A DNA stretch of 28,952 bases. Source: an uncultured Selenomonadaceae bacterium. Its GTDB lineage: Bacteria; Bacillota; Negativicutes; Selenomonadales; Selenomonadaceae. Of this stretch, positions 15,495-23,434 are shown one piece after another. Location of the stretch: assembly GCA_905233325.1 (NCBI GenBank), contig CAJODU010000007.1:1-28952 (forward strand), read 5' to 3'. A program made the position numbers and the translations under genes. The first letter of the stretch is position 1; every line of letters starts with the position of its first letter. The notes beneath the pieces are model-generated. The model had not been told where the DNA came from. It ran no database searches and worked only from the letters and a program-made list of their open reading frames with translations.

Positions 15495-15503
15495 ATTATA
15501 TCA
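15495..15503 (-). promoter_or_regulatory. Extended -10 promoter for purA
   Basis: On the minus strand TGATATAAT (15503-15495) is a consensus extended -10 element; only a weak -35 (TATGAA) lies 17 bases upstream. Transcription from about 15488 would give a leader of roughly 95 bases. In it TTGAGTT near the start is complementary to AACTCAA near the ribosome site, allowing a long-range pairing. It does not match a purine riboswitch. Confidence 0.5.
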
Positions 15504-15654
15504 CAGAATACAACTTTTTCATAGAGATTTAATTATTTTTTGTTTCTATCTATTATTTTGGTGAAGTTTAGGTTAAATACAGGAAATTTTAATTTTTTGA
15601 AGAATTATCTCACAAATACCGAATTACAATAAAATTTGAAAGAAGCTGCCAATT

Positions 15655-16386
15655 ATGGAAAATGTCATAGAAGTTGAGCACTTGTCCATGCATTTCAACC
15701 TCATGGAGGAGAAGGTCGACAGCATAAAGGAATATATAGTCAGACTAATCAAGGGCAATCTTTTGTACAACGATTTTATTGCTCTCAATGATGTCTCATT
15801 TTCTGTGCAGAAGAATGATCTTTTGGGAATAGTCGGTCTCAATGGCGCGGGCAAGAGTACCCTGCTGAAAATTCTGGCAGGTGTCTTCACACCCACTTCA
15901 GGTACTGTCAAAGTTAATGGGACAGTTGCACCGCTCATTGAAGTTGGTGCCGGTTTTGATCCCGAATTGACAGCTAAAGAAAATATTTTTCTCAATGGAA
16001 TGATTCTCGGCTATTCCAAAAAATTTTTGAAAGATCACTTCGATGAGATTATTGATTTTGCCGAGTTGGAAAATTTTGTCAATGTGCCTGTAAAAAATTT
16101 TTCCAGCGGTATGTATGCTCGTCTCGGTTTTGCCATTGCAACGGTTGTCAAGCCTGATATTTTGATTGTTGACGAGGTCTTGGCTGTCGGTGATTTTCTA
16201 TTTTATCAGAAGTGTGAGAGACGTATTGCCGACATGATCAAGAATGGCGTGACAATTATCCTCGTCTCTCATGATATTTCAATGATTGAGCGATTGTGTA
16301 CCAAGCTCCTATGGTTGGAGCATGGCAAGGTTAAAGACTTTGGCGACAAAGAAAGAATTTGCGAACAATATAAAAAGAGCAGTTAG
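15655..16386 (+). CDS. ABC transporter ATPase, polysaccharide/O-antigen export type
   Basis: This 243-residue nucleotide-binding protein belongs to the KpsT/RfbB/TagH group that energises export of surface glycans. The N-terminal KEYIVRLIKG...ALNDVSF segment is typical of this subfamily. Walker A GLNGAGKST is at 61-69, the variant signature SSGMY at 150-154, Walker B with DEVLAVGD at 173-180 and the switch His206 in VSHD. The cognate ABC-2 permease normally lies directly upstream, but here there is only a 262-base intergenic region and the divergent purA. The ribosome site is weak (AGAAG). An MBOAT acyltransferase gene follows after 34 bases, fitting a surface-glycan role. The protein lacks the long C-terminal carbohydrate-binding extension seen in some relatives. 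Confidence 0.92.
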   Translation: MENVIEVEHLSMHFNLMEEKVDSIKEYIVRLIKGNLLYNDFIALNDVSFSVQKNDLLGIVGLNGAGKSTLLKILAGVFTPTSGTVKVNGTVAPLIEVGAGFDPELTAKENIFLNGMILGYSKKFLKDHFDEIIDFAELENFVNVPVKNFSSGMYARLGFAIATVVKPDILIVDEVLAVGDFLFYQKCERRIADMIKNGVTIILVSHDISMIERLCTKLLWLEHGKVKDFGDKERICEQYKKSS

Positions 16387-16420
16387 CTGTAGGCTATTTG
16401 CTGACTACTAAGGGAAAACT

Positions 16421-17848
16421 ATGCTATTTAATTCTTATGAATTTATATTTCTCTTCTTTCCGATAGTCCTGTCAATTTATTTCATTCTGGGGAAGAGACT
16501 TAGCGGCACGGCTAATGCTTGGTTGCTGCTTGCAAGTTTGTTTTTTTATGGTTACTGGAATGTTGATTATCTGCCGTTGCTGATTGGCAGTATTTTGATT
16601 AACTACTTGATTGCAGGGTGGATAATTCAATCGAGGTCAAGGATCAGTTTTGCCGCAGGATTAATATTTAATATTGGTCTGCTCGGTTACTATAAATATT
16701 TTGATTTTTTTCTTGATAATCTCAATCATCTCGGTGCAAATTTTGAGTTTCTAAATGTGATTCTGCCGCTTGGAATATCTTTCTTTACGATAACGCAACT
16801 CTTATATCTCTTTGATTGTTATGAGGGCGTCGCTAAAGATCACGACTTCATCAATTATGCTCTTTTCGTCTCCTTCTTCCCGCATTTGATGGCAGGTCCT
16901 ATCCTCTACCATCGGCAGATGATGAAACAATTCAAAAATCCTGCCCTTCGCCTTGTCAACTGGGCAAACATTTCGCAAGGATTAACGCTCTTTGTTATAG
17001 GTTTGGTAAAGAAAGTTATCATCGCCGACCAGCTCAGTCCTTATGTCAATCTCGGTTACGGCAATACAGCGGAACTCGACTGTATAACTGCTTGGCTGAC
17101 GGCTATCAGTTATATGCTGCAATTATACTTTGATTTCAGCGGCTACAGTGATATGGCAGTCGGCTTGGCTAAGATGATGAACCTTGAAATACCGATTAAC
17201 TTTAACTCACCGTATCACGCCAACAGCGTTATAAATTTCTGGCAGCGTTGGCACATCTCTCTGACAAACGCTATCACCGCCTGTATCTATATGCCTATCG
17301 TCAAGTATCTCAAGACGCGGACGCTCTCACATACTATAACGGCGTCCTTTATAGCTTTCTTCATTGTGGGAATCTGGCACGGTGCAGGCTGGACATTTGT
17401 GATTTTTGCTCTGCTTAACTCATTCGGCGTTGTCGTAAATTATATCTGGAAATATTATAAATATTCATTGCCAAAATTTGCGGCACATTTAGCAACACTT
17501 TTCTATATTTTGGTTACAATGATATTTTTCCGTGCCGCCTCTGTCCAAGATGCCTTCAATGTATTAAAGGCAATGCTGGGAATGACCGATATATTATTCC
17601 CTCAGAAAATCGTTCACTTTGCTGAAGTACATTTGGGATTAACTCTCCAAGTCGGTGACGTACCGGGCACATTGCCGAAAATTGTATTTATAGCCGCACT
17701 CTTGATAGTTGCCTTCTGCCCCAATTCCAACCAATTAATAAAAGATTTCAAACCAACTTACAAATGGCTTGCCTTCACAACGATAGGATTTATAATGGCT
17801 TTCCTGTTTATGACTCAACCGACTGAATTTCTGTATTTCCAATTTTGA
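16421..17848 (+). CDS. MBOAT-family O-acyltransferase (AlgI/DltB-like)
   Basis: This 475-residue integral membrane protein has about ten or more hydrophobic helices, with the MBOAT catalytic His320 in GIWHGAGWTF and the conserved FWQRWHISL at 273-281. AlgI-like enzymes pass acetyl groups across the membrane to a periplasmic partner that modifies exopolysaccharide or O-antigen. The segment after FWQRWHISL is atypical: AlgI/DltB proteins I recall continue with a RDYxYIPLGG-type loop, whereas here it reads CIYMPIVKYL. The usual AlgX/AlgJ-like SGNH or DHHW partner is absent next door; folB follows instead. AAGGG precedes the ATG. Its place after the glycan-export ATPase suggests envelope glycan acetylation, but the acceptor is unknown. 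Confidence 0.88.
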   Translation: MLFNSYEFIFLFFPIVLSIYFILGKRLSGTANAWLLLASLFFYGYWNVDYLPLLIGSILINYLIAGWIIQSRSRISFAAGLIFNIGLLGYYKYFDFFLDNLNHLGANFEFLNVILPLGISFFTITQLLYLFDCYEGVAKDHDFINYALFVSFFPHLMAGPILYHRQMMKQFKNPALRLVNWANISQGLTLFVIGLVKKVIIADQLSPYVNLGYGNTAELDCITAWLTAISYMLQLYFDFSGYSDMAVGLAKMMNLEIPINFNSPYHANSVINFWQRWHISLTNAITACIYMPIVKYLKTRTLSHTITASFIAFFIVGIWHGAGWTFVIFALLNSFGVVVNYIWKYYKYSLPKFAAHLATLFYILVTMIFFRAASVQDAFNVLKAMLGMTDILFPQKIVHFAEVHLGLTLQVGDVPGTLPKIVFIAALLIVAFCPNSNQLIKDFKPTYKWLAFTTIGFIMAFLFMTQPTEFLYFQF

Positions 17849-17881
17849 AGATCATTGTGATGTTTTGGAGGATTTTTTAAA

Positions 17882-18271
17882 ATGCAAATTTACAAAGAAT
17901 CAAATTTTAAAAAAGATGTAATATTACTCATCGGAATGGAATTTTCGGGACGGCATGGCTGCAGTGAAGAGGAAAGGCAGTATTTACAGCCCTTCATTGT
18001 TGATGCAGAACTTTATCTTGATCTGTCCAAGGCGGGCAAAAGCGATAATTTGACTGACACTGTCGATTACGTTCAAGTCTTCAATGAAGTAAAAAAAATC
18101 GTCACCGGCACACCGAGAAATTTAATTGAAACTGTAGCGGAGGATATTGCTCAGTCTCTGTTGAAACAGTTTACACAGATCGAATCGCTTAAAATTACCA
18201 TTCACAAGCCGACAGCACCAATCGCCGAAACCTTCAACGGTGCCGCAATCTCAATCATTAGGAGCAGATAA
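17882..18271 (+). CDS. folB: Dihydroneopterin aldolase FolB
   Basis: This 129-residue enzyme splits dihydroneopterin to 6-hydroxymethyl-dihydropterin and glycolaldehyde in folate synthesis. The core FSGRHGCSEEER at 21-32 includes the substrate-binding glutamate. TVDYVQVF (60-67) carries the active-site Tyr63, and ITIHKPTAPI (105-114) carries catalytic Lys109. The N-terminus has about 10 extra residues compared with the shortest members. A strong GGAGG lies at about 17869-17873, before ATG 17882. No folP, folK or folE is adjacent, so it is a separated folate gene between the MBOAT gene and rfaE1. Confidence 0.93.
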   Translation: MQIYKESNFKKDVILLIGMEFSGRHGCSEEERQYLQPFIVDAELYLDLSKAGKSDNLTDTVDYVQVFNEVKKIVTGTPRNLIETVAEDIAQSLLKQFTQIESLKITIHKPTAPIAETFNGAAISIIRSR

Positions 18272-18310
18272 TATCAACAAACTGCCAAAAATTGAAAAAG
18301 AGGTGGACTC

Positions 18311-19318
18311 ATGGATAAGGAATTTAAAGACAACCTTAGGGATTTTGTTGAAAATAAAACCGGCGGCTGTAAAATTCTCGTCGTCGGTGATGTTATGCTG
18401 GATAAATATTATTATGGTGAAGTTACAAGAATCTCGCCGGAGGCTCCCGTGCCTATAAATCACATTCTAAGCACAGAGGAAACACTTGGCGGAGCGGCTA
18501 ACGTGGCTCACAATCTCGCCCTGCTCGGCTGTCAAACATCTATAGCAGGATATGTCGGTGAAGATCATCATGGTGAAACTTTGGTGGATAAGCTCCTTGC
18601 ACGCGGGATTGACTACTTTGATATTATACATACCAATCAACCGACCACCACTAAAATCAGAATCATAGGCGGACATCAGCAGATGATGAGGCTTGATTTT
18701 GAAAATACCGCTCCCGTCGCCGGTGACGACGCCAATAATTTAATGGAAAACATCTCCGATCAACTCAATGAAACTCGTTCAGTTGATGCGGTTATCATTT
18801 CCGACTACGGCAAGGGTGCCTGCACAAGCGATACCTGCCAAAAGATTATTAAGTTATGCAGGAAAAAAAATATACCTGTGATAGTTGATCCAAAAGGCAA
18901 TCAGTGGCAAAAGTACAGCGGTGCAAACTATATCACGCCGAATTTAAAGGAACTCAATGCCGTTTTAGAAATGCCCGCCCAAAATAAAGACAAAGATATA
19001 GAAGTCGCAGCAAAGTATGTAACGGAAAAGTACAATATTGAAAATATAATTGTTACACGCTCTGATAAAGGTTTGACGCTGGTTGAAGGAAAAAATATCG
19101 CCCACATCAAGGCGAAGGCACAAGAAGTCTTTGACGTTTCAGGTGCCGGTGATACTGTTATTGCGGTATTCACTCTGGCGTTGGCAGGGGGTATGAGTTC
19201 GACAGCGGCTGCCTATCTCGCTAACCTTGCAGCGGGTGTTGTGGTGGCTAAAATCGGCACATATGCCGTCAGTCGTGATGAGTTGCTGTATGCTATTGAG
19301 ACTTTTGGGAAAGTTTGA
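18311..19318 (+). CDS. rfaE1: D-glycero-beta-D-manno-heptose-7-phosphate kinase (RfaE1/HldE kinase domain)
   Basis: This 335-residue ribokinase-fold (PfkB) kinase phosphorylates heptose 7-phosphate at C1 on the way to ADP-heptose for the LPS inner core. Family features include VVGDVMLDKYYYGEVTRISP near residue 24-43, GGAANVAHNLA at 60-70, and the catalytic DVSGAGDT with Asp281. It holds only the kinase domain of the bifunctional HldE; the adenylyltransferase (RfaE2) must be a separate gene, not in this window. AGAGGTGG precedes the ATG. Its presence in an otherwise Firmicute-like gene set is the main sign of a diderm, LPS-bearing Negativicute. Confidence 0.93.
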   Translation: MDKEFKDNLRDFVENKTGGCKILVVGDVMLDKYYYGEVTRISPEAPVPINHILSTEETLGGAANVAHNLALLGCQTSIAGYVGEDHHGETLVDKLLARGIDYFDIIHTNQPTTTKIRIIGGHQQMMRLDFENTAPVAGDDANNLMENISDQLNETRSVDAVIISDYGKGACTSDTCQKIIKLCRKKNIPVIVDPKGNQWQKYSGANYITPNLKELNAVLEMPAQNKDKDIEVAAKYVTEKYNIENIIVTRSDKGLTLVEGKNIAHIKAKAQEVFDVSGAGDTVIAVFTLALAGGMSSTAAAYLANLAAGVVVAKIGTYAVSRDELLYAIETFGKV

Positions 19319-19330
19319 GGTGGTGAAATC

Positions 19331-20116
19331 GTGAAACAGTTTATAGTTGATGCTTTTTCTGATCATGTATTTGCAGGCAATCAAGCGGCAGTATGTATCC
19401 TTGATGAGTGGCAGACTGATGAGATGATGCTGAATATTGCCAAAGAAAACAACTTCTCAGAGACGGCCTTTGCTGTCAAAGAGGACAAGGACACCTATCG
19501 CCTTCGCTGGTTTACTCCCGACACTGAAATAAATCTTTGCGGCCATGCTACCCTTGCGACGGGCTACGTCATTTTGGAGCATTACGATATTAATATTCCT
19601 TCCGTCACTTTCAAGACCTTGAGCGGTGATTTGATTGTCAAACACAAAGGCGATCTTTTTGAAATGGACTTTCCTGCTTACAAATTCGATCATGTAGAAG
19701 TTACTGACGAGATGGAAGAAGCTCTCGGTGTCCGTCCGATTGACGCTGTATTGAGTCGTGATTTGTTGATGATTCTTGATTCGGAGGAGGCAGTCAAAAA
19801 TCTCAAGCCTGATCTTAGCAAAGCAGGTCAGCTTGAAGGACTGATTCAAGCGGTTACGGCTAAAGGAAGTGATTATGATTGCGTTTCGAGGGTGTTTGCT
19901 CCTCAAGTTGGAATCAATGAAGACCCTGTCACCGGCTCAACTCACTGTCTGATTGCTCCATACTGGGCTGAGAAACTCGGCAAGAATAAGCTGACGGCGT
20001 TCCAAGCCTCCAAGAGAACAGGTATATTGTATTGTGAAGTCATGGGAGATAGAGTCAAAATATCAGGTAAGGCTGCGCTTTATTCTATTTCTGAAATTTT
20101 GCCTCAAGTCAAATAA
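19331..20116 (+). CDS. PhzF-family isomerase
   Basis: This 261-residue protein has the two-lobed diaminopimelate-epimerase-like fold of the PhzF family. The catalytic Glu44 in NNFSETAF matches Glu45 of PhzF. Also present are LCGHATLATGYV and, in the second lobe, EDPVTGSTHC. The substrate of non-phenazine members is unknown, and no phenazine genes are here. The start is GTG 19331, with GAGGTGGTG overlapping the rfaE1 stop and only 12 bases between the genes, indicating co-transcription. It ends directly against the convergent histidine kinase gene without an intergenic base. Confidence 0.9.
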   Translation: MKQFIVDAFSDHVFAGNQAAVCILDEWQTDEMMLNIAKENNFSETAFAVKEDKDTYRLRWFTPDTEINLCGHATLATGYVILEHYDINIPSVTFKTLSGDLIVKHKGDLFEMDFPAYKFDHVEVTDEMEEALGVRPIDAVLSRDLLMILDSEEAVKNLKPDLSKAGQLEGLIQAVTAKGSDYDCVSRVFAPQVGINEDPVTGSTHCLIAPYWAEKLGKNKLTAFQASKRTGILYCEVMGDRVKISGKAALYSISEILPQVK

Positions 20117-21535
20117 TCAACGAAAGATAGGAATAATCACACTGATAGTGGTGCCTTTGCCGAGTTCACTGGAAAGCTCAATCTTGCATTTATGCTGCTC
20201 GGCAACCCACTTCGCTATTGATAGACCCAACCCCGTGCCGCTTACCTTGTGTTCGCTGCCGGAGGCGTTGACGCGGAAGAATCTCTCAAAGATTTTTGAC
20301 TGGTGTTCCTTTGCAATCCCTATACCCGTATCGCTGACACTGAGTTTTACATGATCGCCGTCTTTGGCAGAATCAACTGTTATGGTGCCGCCCTTCGGTG
20401 TGTATTTGACGGCATTCTCCAAAAATATCCTCAACATCTGCCTTAATGTAACTTTGTCAGCAAAGATAGTTGCCTCTTCATTCCTGAGCATTTTGATAGT
20501 ATGAGTGTGTGTGGTCTTCTGCATCTTGTGGAATACATCTTCGACAAGTTCGGACAATTCCAACGGCTGCATATTGAGCGGCTGACGATTTTGATCTGAA
20601 CGGGCGAGGAATAGTAATTGTTCAATGAGCTGCTGCATGTTCTCGGTTTCCGATTGAATTGCCTCAACACTTTCCTTGAAGATTTCGGGATCATCTGAAC
20701 CCCAGCGTGCCAACACATCAGAATAGCCGCGAATGACTGTTACGGGTGTCCTGAGTTCGTGCGAGGCATTTGAGACAAATTGCTGCTGCTGAGTTATTCC
20801 AACCTGCAGACGGTTGAGCATATCATTAAAAGTGTTTGCCAGATCAGTGAGTTCATCATTGGCAGGGTGGACAGGTATGCGTGTATTCATATTTTCAATG
20901 GCTATATCCTGTGCAGTCTTGGTCATTGTGCTGATTGGTCTTAAAATCTTCCGACTGATAAAATATCCCGTTCCCATAGCAAACAGCAACCCCAACACGT
21001 CTATGGTGAGCAGAATATTTTTTAATCTATCGAAAAAATCCAGTTGAGCGGTTATCGTTCTAAAGAATTGCAGAGTGACAGTCTCGCCATCATGTGTAAA
21101 AGTAGTCTTGGCTCTATAGACAATGGCTCTTTGAAATTTGGCAACTTCCATATCGTTATTCGTCCAGAAGGGAGGATTTTTTATTATATGCTCGTCAAAT
21201 TGCTCAACTGTCGGGTAGTGGGAATCTGTATCAATGAATACATTTCCCTTATCATCGACAACACGCAGCACCACACCGGCAACGAGAGGATCACGAATTG
21301 ATTCAATATCTATATTTTCGTTCTGTTCGAGTTTTTCAAGCAGCTTTGTTGTGTTATCAACGCTAAAAACTAAAGTCTTCTCTGCTTGCTGATACAGAGC
21401 ATAATAAACGCCGTACCAAGCCAAAATATTCGTCAACGAAAGCAGGGCGAGGAAACACAATGTAAATATAATTGTGATTTTTGTAGATATTTGTGAGGAA
21501 TGTATCAGATGTGACAGCTTTTCAATTAAAGTCAT
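20117..21535 (-). CDS. Orphan HAMP sensor histidine kinase
   Basis: This 472-residue membrane sensor kinase has TM1 at about 20-48, an extracytoplasmic sensor region of about 120 residues (including QFDEHIIKNPPFW), and TM2 at about 173-195. A HAMP linker follows, then a HisKA domain with the phosphorylated His259 in NASHELRTP, and a HATPase domain with N-box Asn374, DTGIGIA at 402-408 and GTGLGLS at 433-439. The domain order is like CusS/ArlS-type kinases. A response regulator normally sits immediately upstream in the same operon, but here the divergent fhs gene lies there. AGGAGA precedes the ATG. The signal is unknown; the periplasmic region shows no recognisable ligand motif. Confidence 0.93.
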   Translation of the reverse strand: MTLIEKLSHLIHSSQISTKITIIFTLCFLALLSLTNILAWYGVYYALYQQAEKTLVFSVDNTTKLLEKLEQNENIDIESIRDPLVAGVVLRVVDDKGNVFIDTDSHYPTVEQFDEHIIKNPPFWTNNDMEVAKFQRAIVYRAKTTFTHDGETVTLQFFRTITAQLDFFDRLKNILLTIDVLGLLFAMGTGYFISRKILRPISTMTKTAQDIAIENMNTRIPVHPANDELTDLANTFNDMLNRLQVGITQQQQFVSNASHELRTPVTVIRGYSDVLARWGSDDPEIFKESVEAIQSETENMQQLIEQLLFLARSDQNRQPLNMQPLELSELVEDVFHKMQKTTHTHTIKMLRNEEATIFADKVTLRQMLRIFLENAVKYTPKGGTITVDSAKDGDHVKLSVSDTGIGIAKEHQSKIFERFFRVNASGSEHKVSGTGLGLSIAKWVAEQHKCKIELSSELGKGTTISVIIPIFR

Positions 21536-21642
21536 TCAATTTTCTCCTGTCAATAAGCAAAAATCAATTCATAATATTGACATAATAACATAAATTTAAA
21601 TTTTTTGGTATAGGAAAAGAAAAAAATTTCAAATTATTTTCA

Positions 21643-21673
21643 TTGTTCGCGCAGGAATCTTGCAGACGAACAA
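21643..21673. promoter_or_regulatory. Hairpin/operator-like inverted repeat upstream of fhs
   Basis: TTGTTCG (21643-21649) pairs with CGAACAA (21667-21673). Inside it GCAGG (21651-21655) pairs with CTTGC (21659-21663), one pair being G-U, around AAT. The result is about 12 pairs with a small internal loop. No T-run follows on the plus strand. It lies between the divergent fhs and histidine kinase genes, so it could be an operator or the 5' end of the fhs leader. It does not match the ZTP or THF riboswitch consensus that I know. Confidence 0.5.
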
Positions 21674-21734
21674 GAAAATATATATTTAATTAAAGAGCGA
21701 GAGTGTAACAAAGATTTGAGGAGTGAAATAGCTA

Positions 21735-23402
21735 ATGAAAACGGATGTGGAGATTGCCCAGGAGGCTGTCATTGAGCCGATACAAAAGATTGCGGCTAAA
21801 CTGGGGATTGATGAAGATAATCTTGAACTCTATGGAAAGTACAAGGCGAAGATTGCCGCTTCATATTGGAATGAATTAAAAGATCGTCCCAACGGCAAGC
21901 TGATATTAGTCACGGCGATTACGCCTACACCTGCCGGCGAGGGCAAGACAACCACTTCAATCGGCTTGGCTGATGCCTTAAAAAGGCGTGGACACAAGAC
22001 CGCCGTTGCACTCCGTGAACCGTCGCTTGGTCCCTGTTTCGGTATCAAAGGCGGGGCGGCAGGCGGCGGCTACTCTCAAGTTGTCCCTATGGAAGATATT
22101 AATCTGCACTTTACCGGCGACTTCCACGCAATCACGACTGCTCACAATCTCCTTGCTGCCGTCCTTGACAACCATATTCATCATGGCAATGAACTCAAAA
22201 TCGATGTTCGCCGTGTCGTCTGGAAGAGAGTGCTTGACCTCAACGATCGCGCCCTCCGAAATGTCATAGTCGGACTTGGCGGCAAAATCAACGGCGTGCC
22301 TCGTGAAAGCGGCTTTGATATTACCGTTGCAAGTGAGATGATGGCTATCCTCTGCCTTGCCAACGATCTTAACGATCTCAAAAACCGCCTCGGTAAAATT
22401 ATCGTTGCATACGATGTTGACAACAAGCCCGTCACTGCCAACGATCTAAATGTCACCGGTGCATTGACTCTGCTATTCAAGGACGCTATCAAGCCCAATA
22501 TTGTGCAGACTCTTGAGGGGACACCGGCACTCATTCACGGCGGGCCTTTTGCGAATATTGCTCACGGCTGTAACTCTGTAATGGCGACAAAATTTGCCCT
22601 CAAGCTCGCTGATGTTGTCGTCACTGAGGCAGGATTCGGTGCAGATCTCGGTGCGGAGAAGTTCCTTGATATTAAATGTCGCCTCGCAGGATTTAGGCCT
22701 GATGCGGTGGTGATTGTTGCGACCGTCAGAGCTCTCAAAATGCACGGCGGCGTTGCCAAAAATAACCTTGCTGAAGTCAATATGGACGCCCTTGCCAGGG
22801 GTTTTGAAAATCTTGAAAAGCATATCGAAAATATCAAGAATTTCGGACTGCCCGCCGTCGTTGCCATTAACGAGTTCCCGACGGATACGGAGGAAGAATT
22901 GACTTTTGTTGAGAATCGTTGCCATGAACTTGGTGCCAATGCTGCAAGATCGGCGGTCTTTGCTAAGGGCGGCGAAGGCGGTCTCAAACTCGCTGAGGCT
23001 GTCGAAAATGCCTTCAATCAAGCGACTGACTTTAAATTCACCTATGACGACAATATGAGCATTGCCGACAAAATCAATGCCGTTGCCACTAAAATCTACG
23101 GTGCTGACGGGGTTGACTTCACCTCTGCCGCTCAAAAGCAGCTCAAGGAGATTGAACAACTCGGCTTTAACAATCTGCCAATCTGCATAGCTAAGACTCA
23201 ATACTCTCTCTCTGATGATGCGACAAAACTCGGCAGACCTCAAAACTTCCGCGTCACCGTCAGAGAGCTCAAAATATCCGCCGGTGCAGGGTTTATCGTT
23301 GTCCTGCTTGGCAGTATTATGACTATGCCCGGACTTCCGAAAAAACCTGCCGCCGAGAATATAGACATAACCCTTGACGGAAAAATCACCGGCCTCTTCT
23401 AA
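21735..23402 (+). CDS. fhs: Formate-tetrahydrofolate ligase
   Basis: This 555-residue enzyme makes 10-formyl-THF from formate, THF and ATP, feeding purine synthesis and one-carbon metabolism. The ATP-binding loop TPTPAGEGKTTTS is at 63-75, followed by EPSLGPCFGIKGGAAGGGYS with the conserved Lys and Gly-rich region. The C-terminal end GSIMTMPGLPKKPAAENID is typical. GAGGAGTGA lies ahead of the ATG. Its product is the formyl donor for the missing AICAR transferase domain noted for purH. Length and motifs are standard. An inverted repeat lies upstream. Confidence 0.98.
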   Translation: MKTDVEIAQEAVIEPIQKIAAKLGIDEDNLELYGKYKAKIAASYWNELKDRPNGKLILVTAITPTPAGEGKTTTSIGLADALKRRGHKTAVALREPSLGPCFGIKGGAAGGGYSQVVPMEDINLHFTGDFHAITTAHNLLAAVLDNHIHHGNELKIDVRRVVWKRVLDLNDRALRNVIVGLGGKINGVPRESGFDITVASEMMAILCLANDLNDLKNRLGKIIVAYDVDNKPVTANDLNVTGALTLLFKDAIKPNIVQTLEGTPALIHGGPFANIAHGCNSVMATKFALKLADVVVTEAGFGADLGAEKFLDIKCRLAGFRPDAVVIVATVRALKMHGGVAKNNLAEVNMDALARGFENLEKHIENIKNFGLPAVVAINEFPTDTEEELTFVENRCHELGANAARSAVFAKGGEGGLKLAEAVENAFNQATDFKFTYDDNMSIADKINAVATKIYGADGVDFTSAAQKQLKEIEQLGFNNLPICIAKTQYSLSDDATKLGRPQNFRVTVRELKISAGAGFIVVLLGSIMTMPGLPKKPAAENIDITLDGKITGLF

Positions 23403-23434
23403 ATGTTGAATTTATTTAGTATAAGTGACAAAAA

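Noticed and set aside
21640..21734. ZTP or THF riboswitch upstream of fhs
   Set aside because: The conserved cores of these riboswitches were looked for and not seen; only the inverted repeat is present.
22473..23243. A 256-codon minus-strand open frame inside fhs
   Set aside because: Antisense shadow of a full-length, highly conserved formate-THF ligase.
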